Shown: piece after piece, positions 1-6,158 of the stretch | Layout of the letters: every line of letters starts with the position of its first letter | How positions within the stretch are numbered: the stretch's first letter is position 1 | Origin: SIG588 sp045597045 | GTDB lineage: Bacteria; Bacillota; Clostridia; Oscillospirales; Acutalibacteraceae | Assembly (NCBI GenBank): GCA_045597045.1 | Contig: JAZODN010000027.1 | Span: 1-8,571, forward strand | Direction: 5' to 3' | Length of the DNA: 8,571 nucleotides | Translations under genes and position numbers: made by a program | The notes under the pieces: generated by a model | Databases searched by the model: none | What the model was told of the DNA's origin: nothing | The model's input: the letters and a program-made list of their open reading frames with translations, nothing else

Positions 1-45
1 CACAGTATAGCACAGTGGAAGAAAAATGTAAAGGGGGTGACCTAA
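1..45 (+). CDS. Possible 3' end of an upstream gene
   Basis: Frame 1 is open from the window edge and reads HSIAQWKKNVKGVT before a TAA at 43-45. A basic, hydrophilic tail like this is a plausible protein C-terminus, and the next phage genes run on the same strand. Fourteen codons cannot identify a family. Frame 3 is also open from the edge, to a TGA at 72-74, so the reading frame itself is uncertain. Confidence 0.2.
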   Translation, partial: HSIAQWKKNVKGVT

Positions 46-54
46 TATACTGTG
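1..54. repeat. 9-bp inverted repeat CACAGTATA / TATACTGTG
   Basis: CACAGTATA at 1-9 is the exact reverse complement of TATACTGTG at 46-54. A second CACAGT lies at 11-16, one helical turn from the first, giving three half-sites in 54 bases. It could be an operator, a hairpin in the transcript, or chance. The left arm touches the window edge, so the full extent is unknown. Confidence 0.35.
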
Positions 55-111
55 TTGTGGGAAGTTGCCGATGAATAACTAACTATATTGAAGGAGAGGG
101 GAGGAGAAAAC

Positions 112-162
112 ATGTTAAGCTTGTGGTGCCGTTCGCCGCCCGGGTTGAAAGAGGAGAAATGA
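112..162 (+). CDS. Small ORF, possible 16-residue leader peptide
   Basis: An ATG at 112 follows a very strong purine-rich Shine-Dalgarno tract (GGAGAGGGGAGGAG, 93-106) with about 5 nt spacing, and encodes MLSLWCRSPPGLKEEK. The stop (TGA 160-162) lies 3 nt before the ATG at 166. The GAGGAG ribosome binding site of that next gene is formed by this ORF's own Glu codons. That arrangement would allow translational coupling. No family is recognised. It may be a real leader peptide, the remnant of a deleted gene, or an accident of a purine-rich tract. Confidence 0.3.
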   Translation: MLSLWCRSPPGLKEEK

Positions 163-165
163 AAA

Positions 166-594
166 ATGAACATGAACAATGTAAACAACAATTTTATTGG
201 TAGTGGCGCAGACAAGGATACGATGCAGCTGATGTATGAGTGTTTCAGAAGTTATTTGAAACAGTCGCACAGTAAAATTGGATACGGCAGTGCAGCGTTG
301 GAGGGCGATTACGTGCGAAATGCTATGTATTATGGGAATACAGTGGCGTATGTTGATTTGAAAATGGAGGACGAAGAAACAGGCGAGAATACTATTGACG
401 TGAGGCGCATGCCGATTAACTGCTCTACCTTTGTAAATTTGATGTTGCTTGGTGTGCCGTATGAACATAGCCGATACTATAAAGAGGATCCAGACCGAGA
501 CGGTTTGGACGTTCTATCGCACGGCAGAATTCAAAACGCAGGTGCTGATCGATTCGCAAGGCGGTGTGTACAGCCGTTCGCAATATTCCGGTGA
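166..594 (+). CDS. Truncated phage tail-associated protein with NlpC/P60-like cysteine box
   Basis: It starts at ATG 166 with GAGGAG at 151-156. Residues 1 to about 107 look like a genuine protein: an Asn-rich start, then N-C-S-T-F-V-N-L-M-L-L-G-V-P-Y-E-H-S-R-Y at about residues 85-104. This resembles the catalytic cysteine box (D/N-C-S-x-F) of NlpC/P60-like domains in Firmicute phage tail proteins, which cleave or bind peptidoglycan during entry. From about residue 107 the codons change to rare ones (CGA, CTA, AGA, AGG, ATA) and the peptide (ending ARRCVQPFAIFR) loses protein character, while another frame becomes protein-like (443-664). The catalytic His region expected after the Cys box is absent. 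The likely state is a gene broken by an internal deletion with frame shift, so this product is probably inactive. A short intact phage protein is the alternative. Its AT-richer codons differ from all downstream genes. Confidence 0.5.
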   Translation: MNMNNVNNNFIGSGADKDTMQLMYECFRSYLKQSHSKIGYGSAALEGDYVRNAMYYGNTVAYVDLKMEDEETGENTIDVRRMPINCSTFVNLMLLGVPYEHSRYYKEDPDRDGLDVLSHGRIQNAGADRFARRCVQPFAIFR

Positions 595-664
595 CGTGGC
601 GAACGGTACATATCAAGCATGGAAAAACCATTTGCCTCATGAAAGTCCTGCTGCCGGTGCGTAA
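443..664 (+). pseudogene. Out-of-frame C-terminal remnant of a tail-fibre knob-like protein
   Basis: Frame 2 opens at 443 just after a TGA and ends at TAA 662-664. The only starts are TTG 449 and ATG 461, neither with a convincing ribosome binding site. The stretch ending in TVWTFYRTAEFKTQVLIDSQ and GGVYSRSQYSGDVANGTYQA uses the favoured codons of the downstream genes (acg, gtg, ctg, gcg, cgt). It resembles the end of phage fibre 'pyocin knob'-like domains, where Q-V/I-x-x-x-x-G-x-x-Y-x-R is followed by G-x-W/Y-x-x-W. It overlaps 166-594 by about 150 nt in the +1 frame, too much for two independent genes. I infer it is the C-terminal end of the gene that starts at 166, joined after loss of the middle. 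A separate small gene is possible but less likely. Confidence 0.4.
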
Positions 665-691
665 ATGAAATGAGGTAACTCCCGTTTCGGC

Positions 692-724
692 GGCCGTTCT
701 GCCGACAACAGCGGCAGAACGGCC
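692..724 (+). terminator. Perfect 13-bp hairpin, terminator-like but without a U tract
   Basis: GGCCGTTCTGCCG (692-704) and CGGCAGAACGGCC (712-724) pair perfectly around a 7-nt loop, 28 nt after the stop at 664. The 3' side continues ATTTGGGGGGG rather than a run of T, so it does not fit a classical intrinsic terminator on either strand. It may attenuate transcription, stabilise or mark processing of the late transcript, or be a degenerate terminator at a module boundary. Confidence 0.5.
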
Positions 725-792
725 ATTTGGGGGGGATGATTTGGTAAAGTTGTTTCGAAAAGAAGGTGGAAAGTGAGATGGCTTTACAGAAG

Positions 793-800
793 AAAAGGAG
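793..800 (+). promoter_or_regulatory. Ribosome binding site that sets the start at 808
   Basis: AAAAGGAG sits 7 nt before ATG 808. Two in-frame starts lie upstream: ATG 778, preceded by AAGGTGG at 764-770, and GTG 766, which has no spaced site. The 808 site is the best match. The ATG at 778 remains a workable alternative and would add 10 residues. Confidence 0.55.
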
Positions 801-807
801 TGAGAAG

Positions 808-2823
808 ATGCAATTTGCAAGAATGGGGCGCAGTGCGCGGCAGAGCCACGCGGTGGTTGGCTTTTCGGGTGGGTTGAACACGCAGGATCCGCCCTTGTGT
901 TTAGACGAGCATACGTTGCCCGATTGTTTAAACGTTTATTGGCGCCGAGGGGTGCTCGGCACGCGACCGGCTTTGCGCTTTGGTCACCGCACCGATGCGG
1001 AGGACGGCGGTGTGGTGAGTCGCTTTGAAACGGCCGACGGTGAATATCTGTTTTTGGCTACCGAGGAGACGCTGCTGGTGTATTACCGCGAGGCGTTGGT
1101 GTTGAAGGCTGAGCTGCGAGAGCTTTGGGATACGGAGCTGCACACGCTGTTTGCCGAAAGCGGCCGGAACAGTGTGCTGTTGCTGTTGACAGAAACGCGC
1201 GACGGCGCGGTGTTGCGGCGTACCCCTTATGAAATCCTGCTGGATCGGGAACACACGCAACTGAAATCGGTGTTGGACGATTACTACGTGCCGCTGGTGT
1301 TTGTGAACGGGCGCGGCAGCACCGAACGTCACACGCATGGACACGTGACGATGTATGAAGGGTTTAACATGCTGACCAATGCGTATCGCGCACAGTGGAC
1401 GACCGACGGTGAAGCGGTCTGTTTTTGTCCGCCGTTCGGAACCGGCGGCGGTGTGTTTCGTGCACGCTATACCCACACGGATGGCAAGGTGTATACCTTT
1501 TCGGTGCACGTGGAGGATACGGCGGCCGACGTGGTCTCGGTGAGCGAGGAGCAGGAGATACCCTCGGTGGGTAAGGTGTATTTGCAGGTGTGGTGCCGCA
1601 ACGGTGCGTGTGCGTTTATGAATGCGACCACCAAGGCGGCGGTGGCTTTGCCGGACGTTGGGTTTTCGGGCAATTTGGAGGTGCAGGGTACGCGTGCCGG
1701 TTCTGACGGATTGGACGTGATTTACGGCATGTCTTTTTCGGAATGGTACGGCGGTCAGCGCGCCGGCCTTGATGGTGGTGCACACTTGTTTTTAAGCGGT
1801 AACCCCAACGAGCCGCACACCGTGCGGTACAGTGACGTGAACAACCCGTTGTATTTCCCCGAAAACAACGTGATGCAGGTGGGGGACCGCACCCAGGCGG
1901 TGACCGCGTTTGGGAAACAAAACGGTCAGTTGGTCATTTTTAAAGAACGGGAGATCTACGCTTGCGAATATGCGTATCAAGCGGTGAGCGAAGAGGCGCT
2001 GGCTGCCGGTGAGACGGTGGATGTGACGACGTCGGTCTTTTTTCCGTTGACGATGTTGCATTCGGCGGTGGGGTGTGATCTGCCGCGCACGGTACGGTTG
2101 TGCGGTAACCGCCTTGTGTGGGCAAGCCGCGACGGTGCGGTATATATGCTTTCGGCGTTAAATGCGTGGTCGGAAAAAGCGGTGCGATGCGTTTCGTATG
2201 CGGTGGCACCCACCCTGCGCGAGGTGTTGGGGGACACGGCGTGTGCGGTGCTGTATCACGGCAATTACCTGTTGTTTTGCGGCCGTGAGGTGCTGCTGTT
2301 TGATTACATGGGCGGCGGTTTTGCCGGTTTTGCCGCGCAATCCGATGACAAAAAGGCCTCTCGGCACGTGACGTGGTTTCGTTGGCGGCTGCCGTTTGCG
2401 GCGGCGTGCGTGTTGGGGCAGGACGATGCAGTGACGGTGGTTATGGCAGACGGCGCGGTGCTGCAAACGGCATGTTTCGGTGAAGGGCACTGTGACGGCG
2501 ATGGGTTGCCGATCGAAAGCCGTATTGTGACCAAGCCGTTTTCGCTTGGATCTCCCTCGCGGCAAAAATCGGTATACGGTTTGTGGCTGCAGTTGGAAAA
2601 CACGGGCGCTGCGGTCGCGGTGTCGCTGCATGATGGGGGCGGCGAGCTTACTTTGCCCTACACGCTGCAGACTGCGTGCGATACCGAGGGCAGTTTTTCG
2701 CCCTATGCCGTGCCGTGTCGCCAGACGCGCGTGCAGGCGATGGGGGTTACCGTAACGAGCACGGAACCGCTGGCGCTGGCAGGACTGCACATGGAATTTT
2801 GCTCGTTGGGAGTTATACGATAA
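808..2823 (+). CDS. Phage tail nozzle-like / virion structural protein
   Basis: A 671-residue product from ATG 808. The N-terminus carries GGLNTQDPP (from residue 21) and the short D-C-L-N-V-Y-W-R-R-G-V-L-G-T-R-P-A-L segment typical of proteins that start with a 'G-G-L-N ... N-x-x-x-x-x-G-x-L-x-x-R-P' strand. The middle has VRYSDVNNPLYFPENN and VGDRTQAVTAFGKQNGQLVI (about 340-380), the pattern seen in phage tail tubular/nozzle and P22-type DNA-stabilisation proteins: S-D-x-N-x-P-x-Y-F-P, then T-A-x-x-x-x-x-G-x-L-V-I-F-K-x-x-x-I-Y. The C-terminal part (from about 570, ESRIVTKPFSLGSPSRQKSV) looks like a beta-rich jelly-roll domain. It has no signal peptide or membrane segment. It is the first gene of the dense structural operon, with an AGGAGG 2 nt after its stop serving the next gene. 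The nozzle assignment is family-pattern inference; a generic beta-propeller tail protein is the fallback. Confidence 0.6.
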   Translation: MQFARMGRSARQSHAVVGFSGGLNTQDPPLCLDEHTLPDCLNVYWRRGVLGTRPALRFGHRTDAEDGGVVSRFETADGEYLFLATEETLLVYYREALVLKAELRELWDTELHTLFAESGRNSVLLLLTETRDGAVLRRTPYEILLDREHTQLKSVLDDYYVPLVFVNGRGSTERHTHGHVTMYEGFNMLTNAYRAQWTTDGEAVCFCPPFGTGGGVFRARYTHTDGKVYTFSVHVEDTAADVVSVSEEQEIPSVGKVYLQVWCRNGACAFMNATTKAAVALPDVGFSGNLEVQGTRAGSDGLDVIYGMSFSEWYGGQRAGLDGGAHLFLSGNPNEPHTVRYSDVNNPLYFPENNVMQVGDRTQAVTAFGKQNGQLVIFKEREIYACEYAYQAVSEEALAAGETVDVTTSVFFPLTMLHSAVGCDLPRTVRLCGNRLVWASRDGAVYMLSALNAWSEKAVRCVSYAVAPTLREVLGDTACAVLYHGNYLLFCGREVLLFDYMGGGFAGFAAQSDDKKASRHVTWFRWRLPFAAACVLGQDDAVTVVMADGAVLQTACFGEGHCDGDGLPIESRIVTKPFSLGSPSRQKSVYGLWLQLENTGAAVAVSLHDGGGELTLPYTLQTACDTEGSFSPYAVPCRQTRVQAMGVTVTSTEPLALAGLHMEFCSLGVIR

Positions 2824-2836
2824 CAGGAGGGAAAAG

Positions 2837-4348
2837 ATGGCAGATTACACGTATGCAACGTCGTCGGGTAAAACGTATGACGACTTTATGAAGGAGGCCG
2901 ATGCGCGCGCTGCGAAACAGGCGGCGGCGTATGCACAAAAAGCGCAGGCGGCCAATCAAAGCTATAAAACCGCTATGAATGCGGTGTATGACGCGGCGAT
3001 CCGCGCGCAGGAACAAACCGCGGCTGCCGATACGCAACGCACATGGGCGGCGTATAACGCGCAGTTTGACGCGAATGCGGCAAGCCAGCTCGCGCGTGAG
3101 CGACATTTGAAGCAGCAGATGGCAGATTACGGATTGGGGCAAAGCGGTTACAACGCAACCAATCAGACGGCACTGGCGGTGGCACGCAGCCATGCCGATG
3201 CCGCTACGCGCACGGCGCGCGGACAGGCGGTGGATGCTATTGCCGAGGAGTTGCGAAAATACAAGGCAGATACCGAGAACCGCCGTGCTACGGCGCTGGC
3301 AGAGAGCGACCGCACAACGGCTGACGGCATTCGCGACATCGAGCAGGCGCTGCTTTCGGCACGACACGGCGAGGTGATGGATCTGTTGGGACGTGACGAT
3401 ACGTTGGCGCAGTTTGCTTGGGAGCGCGAAACCGATGCAAAAGACCGTGCCTATCAAGCGGCCCGCGACGCAGTGGCCGACGCACAGTGGACGCAGGAAT
3501 TTGAGCATCAAGCGGCCCGCGACGCAGTGGCCGATGCACAGTGGACGCAGGAATTTGAGCATCGAACGGCCCGTGATGCAGCGGCCGATGCACAGCGAGA
3601 GAGGGAATTTGCGTGGCAGCAGGAGACGGACGAGAAGGATCGTGCCTATCAAACGGCGCGCGATGCGGTGACGGACGCGCAGTGGGCGCAGGAATTTGGT
3701 CTTTCGCAGCAGGAACTGACGCATAAGATCAGTAAAGACGCGCTTTACAGTGAACGCGAGGTAAAGGAATATGTGGATGCGCACAACAACGCCATTTACG
3801 AGTTGATGCTGCGTGCCTACAACAGCGGTAACAGCGCGTTGGCGGCAGAATACGCCAAGGATCTGTGGAAACTTGGCGCGAGTGGTGCGGTGGTGCCGAT
3901 GACGTTTGATACAGCGGGGGCGGCGGCGTTTGCGGACAAGCAGGCTGCACAGCAAGCGGATGCCGATGCGAAGGGCGAGAGTGCCGACACCGAGGAGGTC
4001 GGAACATACGATGAACTCGGATTTGCACGGGCGTATGACCGCCACATTCGTGAGGCGCGCTCGACGGTGATGCAGATCACCGAAACCAGCGATTCCCGTG
4101 TGAAGCAGCAGTTGCTCGACCGTGCGCTCAACTTGATATATTTGATCCGTCAGCGTTCGCAGGACGGAGGCGAGGGCGATTACATGAGCAGCAAGACGTT
4201 TCAAAACCTGCTGCGGTATGTCGGCTTGACCGAAGCGCAATACAACGAATATGTGAAACGGGTGAACGGCGCGGCGGCAGACGATGCCCCCACCTTCCGC
4301 ATTCCGCAGACGACCGTGACGCATAAGCCTATTCGGTTGGATAAGTAA
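2837..4348 (+). CDS. Long alpha-helical phage structural protein with 18-residue repeats
   Basis: 503 residues, ATG 2837, AGGAGG at 2825-2830. Nearly the whole chain is Ala/Glu/Gln/Lys/Arg-rich and predicted helical. Residues 1-200 contain a Y-N-A-Q-F-D-A-N ... L-K-Q-Q-M-A-D-Y-G-L-G-Q-S-G-Y-N-A-T-N-Q-T segment, a pattern I recognise from uncharacterised Clostridia phage structural proteins. Residues 207-289 hold four 18-residue units split by an 11-residue insert. A C-terminal helical region (about 295-480) follows a short acidic linker (about 370-390). It lies between the nozzle-like gene and the fibre gene, which fits an elongated tail, adaptor or internal ejection protein. The function is not established. 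It has no signal peptide or transmembrane segment. Confidence 0.6.
   Translation: MADYTYATSSGKTYDDFMKEADARAAKQAAAYAQKAQAANQSYKTAMNAVYDAAIRAQEQTAAADTQRTWAAYNAQFDANAASQLARERHLKQQMADYGLGQSGYNATNQTALAVARSHADAATRTARGQAVDAIAEELRKYKADTENRRATALAESDRTTADGIRDIEQALLSARHGEVMDLLGRDDTLAQFAWERETDAKDRAYQAARDAVADAQWTQEFEHQAARDAVADAQWTQEFEHRTARDAAADAQREREFAWQQETDEKDRAYQTARDAVTDAQWAQEFGLSQQELTHKISKDALYSEREVKEYVDAHNNAIYELMLRAYNSGNSALAAEYAKDLWKLGASGAVVPMTFDTAGAAAFADKQAAQQADADAKGESADTEEVGTYDELGFARAYDRHIREARSTVMQITETSDSRVKQQLLDRALNLIYLIRQRSQDGGEGDYMSSKTFQNLLRYVGLTEAQYNEYVKRVNGAAADDAPTFRIPQTTVTHKPIRLDK
3455..3703 (+). repeat. 54-bp tandem repeats (18-residue helical units)
   Basis: Units at 3455-3508, 3509-3562 and 3563-3616 are contiguous. 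A fourth lies at 3650-3703 after a 33-bp insert. The first two differ at a single base (GAC/GAT) and both encode QAARDAVADAQWTQEFEH. Units 3 and 4 have diverged. The insert (Q-Q-E-T-D-E-K-D-R-A-Y) repeats the 11 residues before unit 1 (E-R-E-T-D-A-K-D-R-A-Y). Eighteen residues are five helical turns and eleven are three, so units can be added without breaking helix phase. Confidence 0.9.
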
Positions 4349-4359
4349 AGGAGGAAACT

Positions 4360-5559
4360 ATGGAAAGAAGAGTGAACGTAACGGTGGATGCCGTTGGCAG
4401 TGTTTCGCCAAAAACACCGCAATACGCCGGCGTGCAGGGGGAACACAATGCGTGCCGCGTGGTGTTCGACGTGACGGCATGGGCTGACGAGCCGTTTTTG
4501 TATCGCGGTGAGTTTGTGGGCGGTGACGGCACGGGCGGCACCACGGCGGTGCTTGCGGTAGAGGAGGGGCACGTATCCTTTTGCTTACCCTCGGCATGGA
4601 CCGGCGGCGGCGGTCGTGCCGTGGCACGTTTGGTGGCGTCGGTCACGGTGGAGGGAGAAGAGACGAAGACCGTGTATGCCGTGGATGTGCCGCTGTTTTT
4701 CGCTGCCAAACAAGAATGCACACAAGCGGCGAAAAAGGAGGCGTATACCGGGTTTACCGCGTTGGCACAGGCGGTGCAGGAAGCGGTGGATAACGTGAAT
4801 GGCATGGCGTTGTCCGGTGCATTTGACGGCGCGCCCGGTCGCGATGGCGCCATCCCCGAAATCGGTGCCAACGGCAACTGGTGGATCGACGGTGTGGATA
4901 CGGGCCGGCCGTCGCGCGGTGAGCGTGGGGAAGGCGGCGCGAGACCGTATATCGGTGCCAACGGCAACTGGTGGATGCGCACCGGTACGGGCAGCCTGAT
5001 AGATTTGGGGTATGCGGCGCGAGGACGCGACGGTGTTACACCCACGATCGGTGCCAACGGCAACTGGTGGATCGGCGGCGTGGACACGGGTAAGCCGTCG
5101 CGCGGTGCGTCGGGCGCGGATGCCGTGCCGGAGGAATTTGCACGGATTGCAAGCGGTGTAACTACTGAAGACGTCGGTTTTGTTGCGGTTACGGCGGATA
5201 ATGACGGCAATCCGCTGGCTTTGCGAGATATGGTTACGATATATCTGCATGTGCCGGCTGCAGCAACAACCTCTACGTTACAAGTGGAGTTTGACGGCAA
5301 GGTGGTGCACAGTATCGCTAACGCACTCCAAGTGAATGACGATCGTTTTTGCCGTTGCGTGGGCGTGTATTCCGGTAAAAAGTGGGATGTATACGGTTAC
5401 TCGGCTACGGCCGCAACAACGGTTACGCAAATTTCGACAAGGGATCGTTTTGGCGAGGAAGAGGGAAACGCGATCAACGAGATCAAACTGTATCCATCTG
5501 CGGCAGGTGCTTTATTGCCTGTTGGTCTGGAATACGAAATTTATGGAAGAAGGGTGTAA
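4360..5559 (+). CDS. Phage tail fibre / receptor-binding protein with collagen-like and GANGNWW repeats
   Basis: 399 residues, ATG 4360 with AAAGGAGG at 4347-4354. Residues 1-115 form a beta-sandwich-like head domain (baseplate upper protein-like: V-x-V-T-V-D-A...F-D-V-T-A-W-A-D-E-P-F-L-Y-R-G-E-F), then a helical stretch (about 120-150, AKKEAYTGFTALAQAVQEAV). Residues 155-265 are Gly-rich and collagen-like (G-A-P-G-R-D-G, G-E-R-G-E-G-G, G-R-D-G-V-T-P), with three I-G-A-N-G-N-W-W repeats. The C-terminal domain (about 265-399) is beta-rich and ends in an I-N-E-I-K-L-Y-P ... L-P-V-G-L-E-Y-E-I-Y-G-R-R-V strand often seen at the tips of Firmicute phage fibres, so it is the likely host-binding tip. 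A trimer is expected from the collagen-like part. The receptor is unknown. Confidence 0.7.
   Translation: MERRVNVTVDAVGSVSPKTPQYAGVQGEHNACRVVFDVTAWADEPFLYRGEFVGGDGTGGTTAVLAVEEGHVSFCLPSAWTGGGGRAVARLVASVTVEGEETKTVYAVDVPLFFAAKQECTQAAKKEAYTGFTALAQAVQEAVDNVNGMALSGAFDGAPGRDGAIPEIGANGNWWIDGVDTGRPSRGERGEGGARPYIGANGNWWMRTGTGSLIDLGYAARGRDGVTPTIGANGNWWIGGVDTGKPSRGASGADAVPEEFARIASGVTTEDVGFVAVTADNDGNPLALRDMVTIYLHVPAAATTSTLQVEFDGKVVHSIANALQVNDDRFCRCVGVYSGKKWDVYGYSATAATTVTQISTRDRFGEEEGNAINEIKLYPSAAGALLPVGLEYEIYGRRV
4861..5072 (+). repeat. Three identical 26-bp GANGNWW-coding repeats
   Basis: The same 26-nt core beginning ATCGGTGCCAACGGCAACTG occurs at 4861-4886, 4951-4976 and 5047-5072, spaced 90 and 96 nt apart, and encodes I-G-A-N-G-N-W-W each time. 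The first and third also share the following D-T-G-x-P-S-R-G part, while the second diverges (R-T-G-T-G-S-L). Synonymous positions are conserved inside the core although the flanks have drifted. Confidence 0.9.
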
Positions 5560-5561
5560 CG

Positions 5562-5717
5562 ATGCGGATTTGTGAAAATGGTGTATATCGCGATGCCACG
5601 ACGGCAGAGGTTTTCGCTTTGGAGCAGGTGCAGGAGGAAGTTCCTGACGAAATGACGATGGAGGAGCGTTTGACGGCACTGGAAAAGTTGGTGGCGCAAA
5701 GAGAGGTGACGGTATGA
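5562..5717 (+). CDS. Small tail-fibre-associated protein, 51 residues
   Basis: ATG 5562 lies 2 nt after the fibre stop, with AGAAGGG at 5547-5553 as ribosome binding site. The product starts MRICENGVYRDATTAEVFAL and ends in a short helix (MEERLTALEKLV). Small proteins with an M-K-I-x-E-N-G-V-x-R-D start and an acidic helical tail are common between the last fibre gene and the holin in Firmicute phages. Their role is unknown; fibre folding or attachment is a guess. Its stop overlaps the next start by 4 nt (ATGA, 5714-5717), implying coupled translation. Confidence 0.7.
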   Translation: MRICENGVYRDATTAEVFALEQVQEEVPDEMTMEERLTALEKLVAQREVTV

Positions 5718-5971
5718 GCGAAACGGCTTTGGTAGCGTTGCTCTCGTTTGCCGGCACGTTGATCGGCACGGTTGGCGGTATTCTTGCGGCGAACCGTCTC
5801 ACCACCTATCGCCTGGAACGGTTGGAAAAGCAGGTGGAAAAACACAATCACGTGATCGATCGGGTGTATAAGTTGGAGCAGGCGAACGCAGTGGAGGAGG
5901 AAGAGCTCAAGGTGATCAATCACCGCATTCGCGATCTGGAACAGTGTCACAAAGGAGGGATTTCGGTATGA
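5714..5971 (+). CDS. Membrane-anchored coiled-coil protein of the lysis module
   Basis: 85 residues. The N-terminus is one transmembrane helix (about 5-26, A-L-L-S-F-A-G-T-L-I-G-T-V-G-G-I-L-A-A-N). A charged coiled coil follows (about 33-78, RLERLEKQVEKHNHVIDRVY then KLEQANAVEEEELKVINHRI). It sits directly before the holin with an ATGA overlap (5968-5971). The layout resembles the XhlA/holin-accessory group, except that XhlA places its membrane helix at the C-terminus, so this is a related architecture and not a clear homologue. A role as holin partner or spanin-like regulator is inferred from position. Confidence 0.65.
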   Translation: MSETALVALLSFAGTLIGTVGGILAANRLTTYRLERLEKQVEKHNHVIDRVYKLEQANAVEEEELKVINHRIRDLEQCHKGGISV

Positions 5972-6150
5972 AAGAAAAATTACGTTCGTGGGCGCTGTGG
6001 GTGTCGATGGCGGCACTGGTGGTGTTTTGTGCAAAAGAGTTCGGCGGTGTGGATATTGCCGACACGGTCGACGGTTTTTTGAACGTGTTGTGTCCCGTGC
6101 TGGTGGGGTTTGGCATTGTGAACAACCCCAACAGCCGTGACAGTCTGTGA
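5968..6150 (+). CDS. Phage holin (phi LC3-like), 60 residues
   Basis: Starts at ATG 5968 with AAAGGAGG at 5951-5958. An earlier in-frame ATG at 5944 lacks a site and would overlap the previous gene more. There are two hydrophobic helices (about 7-25, SWALWVSMAALVVF, and about 38-51, LNVLCPVLVGFGIV), then a hydrophilic tail GIVNNPNSRDSL. Short two-helix holins ending in G-I-V-N/D-N-P-T/N are the phi LC3 type. It would form the membrane lesion that releases the endolysin encoded 8 nt downstream. Size, topology and position agree well. Confidence 0.85.
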   Translation: MKEKLRSWALWVSMAALVVFCAKEFGGVDIADTVDGFLNVLCPVLVGFGIVNNPNSRDSL

Positions 6151-6158
6151 GGTGTGCC

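Noticed and set aside
43..51. Possible -10 box (TAATAT / TATACT) near the left edge.
   Set aside because: No -35-like sequence lies 16-18 bp upstream; that stretch is purine-rich.
45..53. ATATACTGT shared by 45-53 and 6860-6868 as a possible attachment-site direct repeat.
   Set aside because: Nine bases are too few, the second copy is explained by the promoter -10, and the flanks do not match.
435..441. Slippery heptamer A-AAT-TTG in the frame of the gene at 166, suggesting programmed -1 frameshifting.
   Set aside because: A -1 slip enters frame 3 and meets TGA at 462-464. Reaching the frame-2 remnant needs +1, so the heptamer does not explain the frame switch.
117..533. HindIII-, SmaI-, BamHI- and EcoRI-like hexamers (117-122, 139-144, 485-490, 528-533), suggesting a cloning junction.
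   Set aside because: They are spread over 400 bp, not clustered like a polylinker, and are consistent with chance. The BamHI-like site lies near the frame switch but does not prove an artefact.
2813..4324. Long open frame of 503 codons on the - strand opposite the helical protein.
   Set aside because: It is an antisense shadow caused by GC-rich, Ala-rich codons; the peptide is Arg/His/Leu/Cys-rich low-quality sequence with no ribosome binding site.
4329..5300. Open frame of 323 codons on the - strand opposite the fibre gene.
   Set aside because: Its Pro/Ser/Ala-rich repeats are the reverse reading of the GANGNWW repeats; the + strand gene has a strong ribosome binding site and recognisable domains.
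4360..5559. Diversity-generating retroelement or template repeat targeting the fibre tip.
   Set aside because: No reverse transcriptase and no near-copy of the fibre 3' end with adenine-specific changes are in the window.
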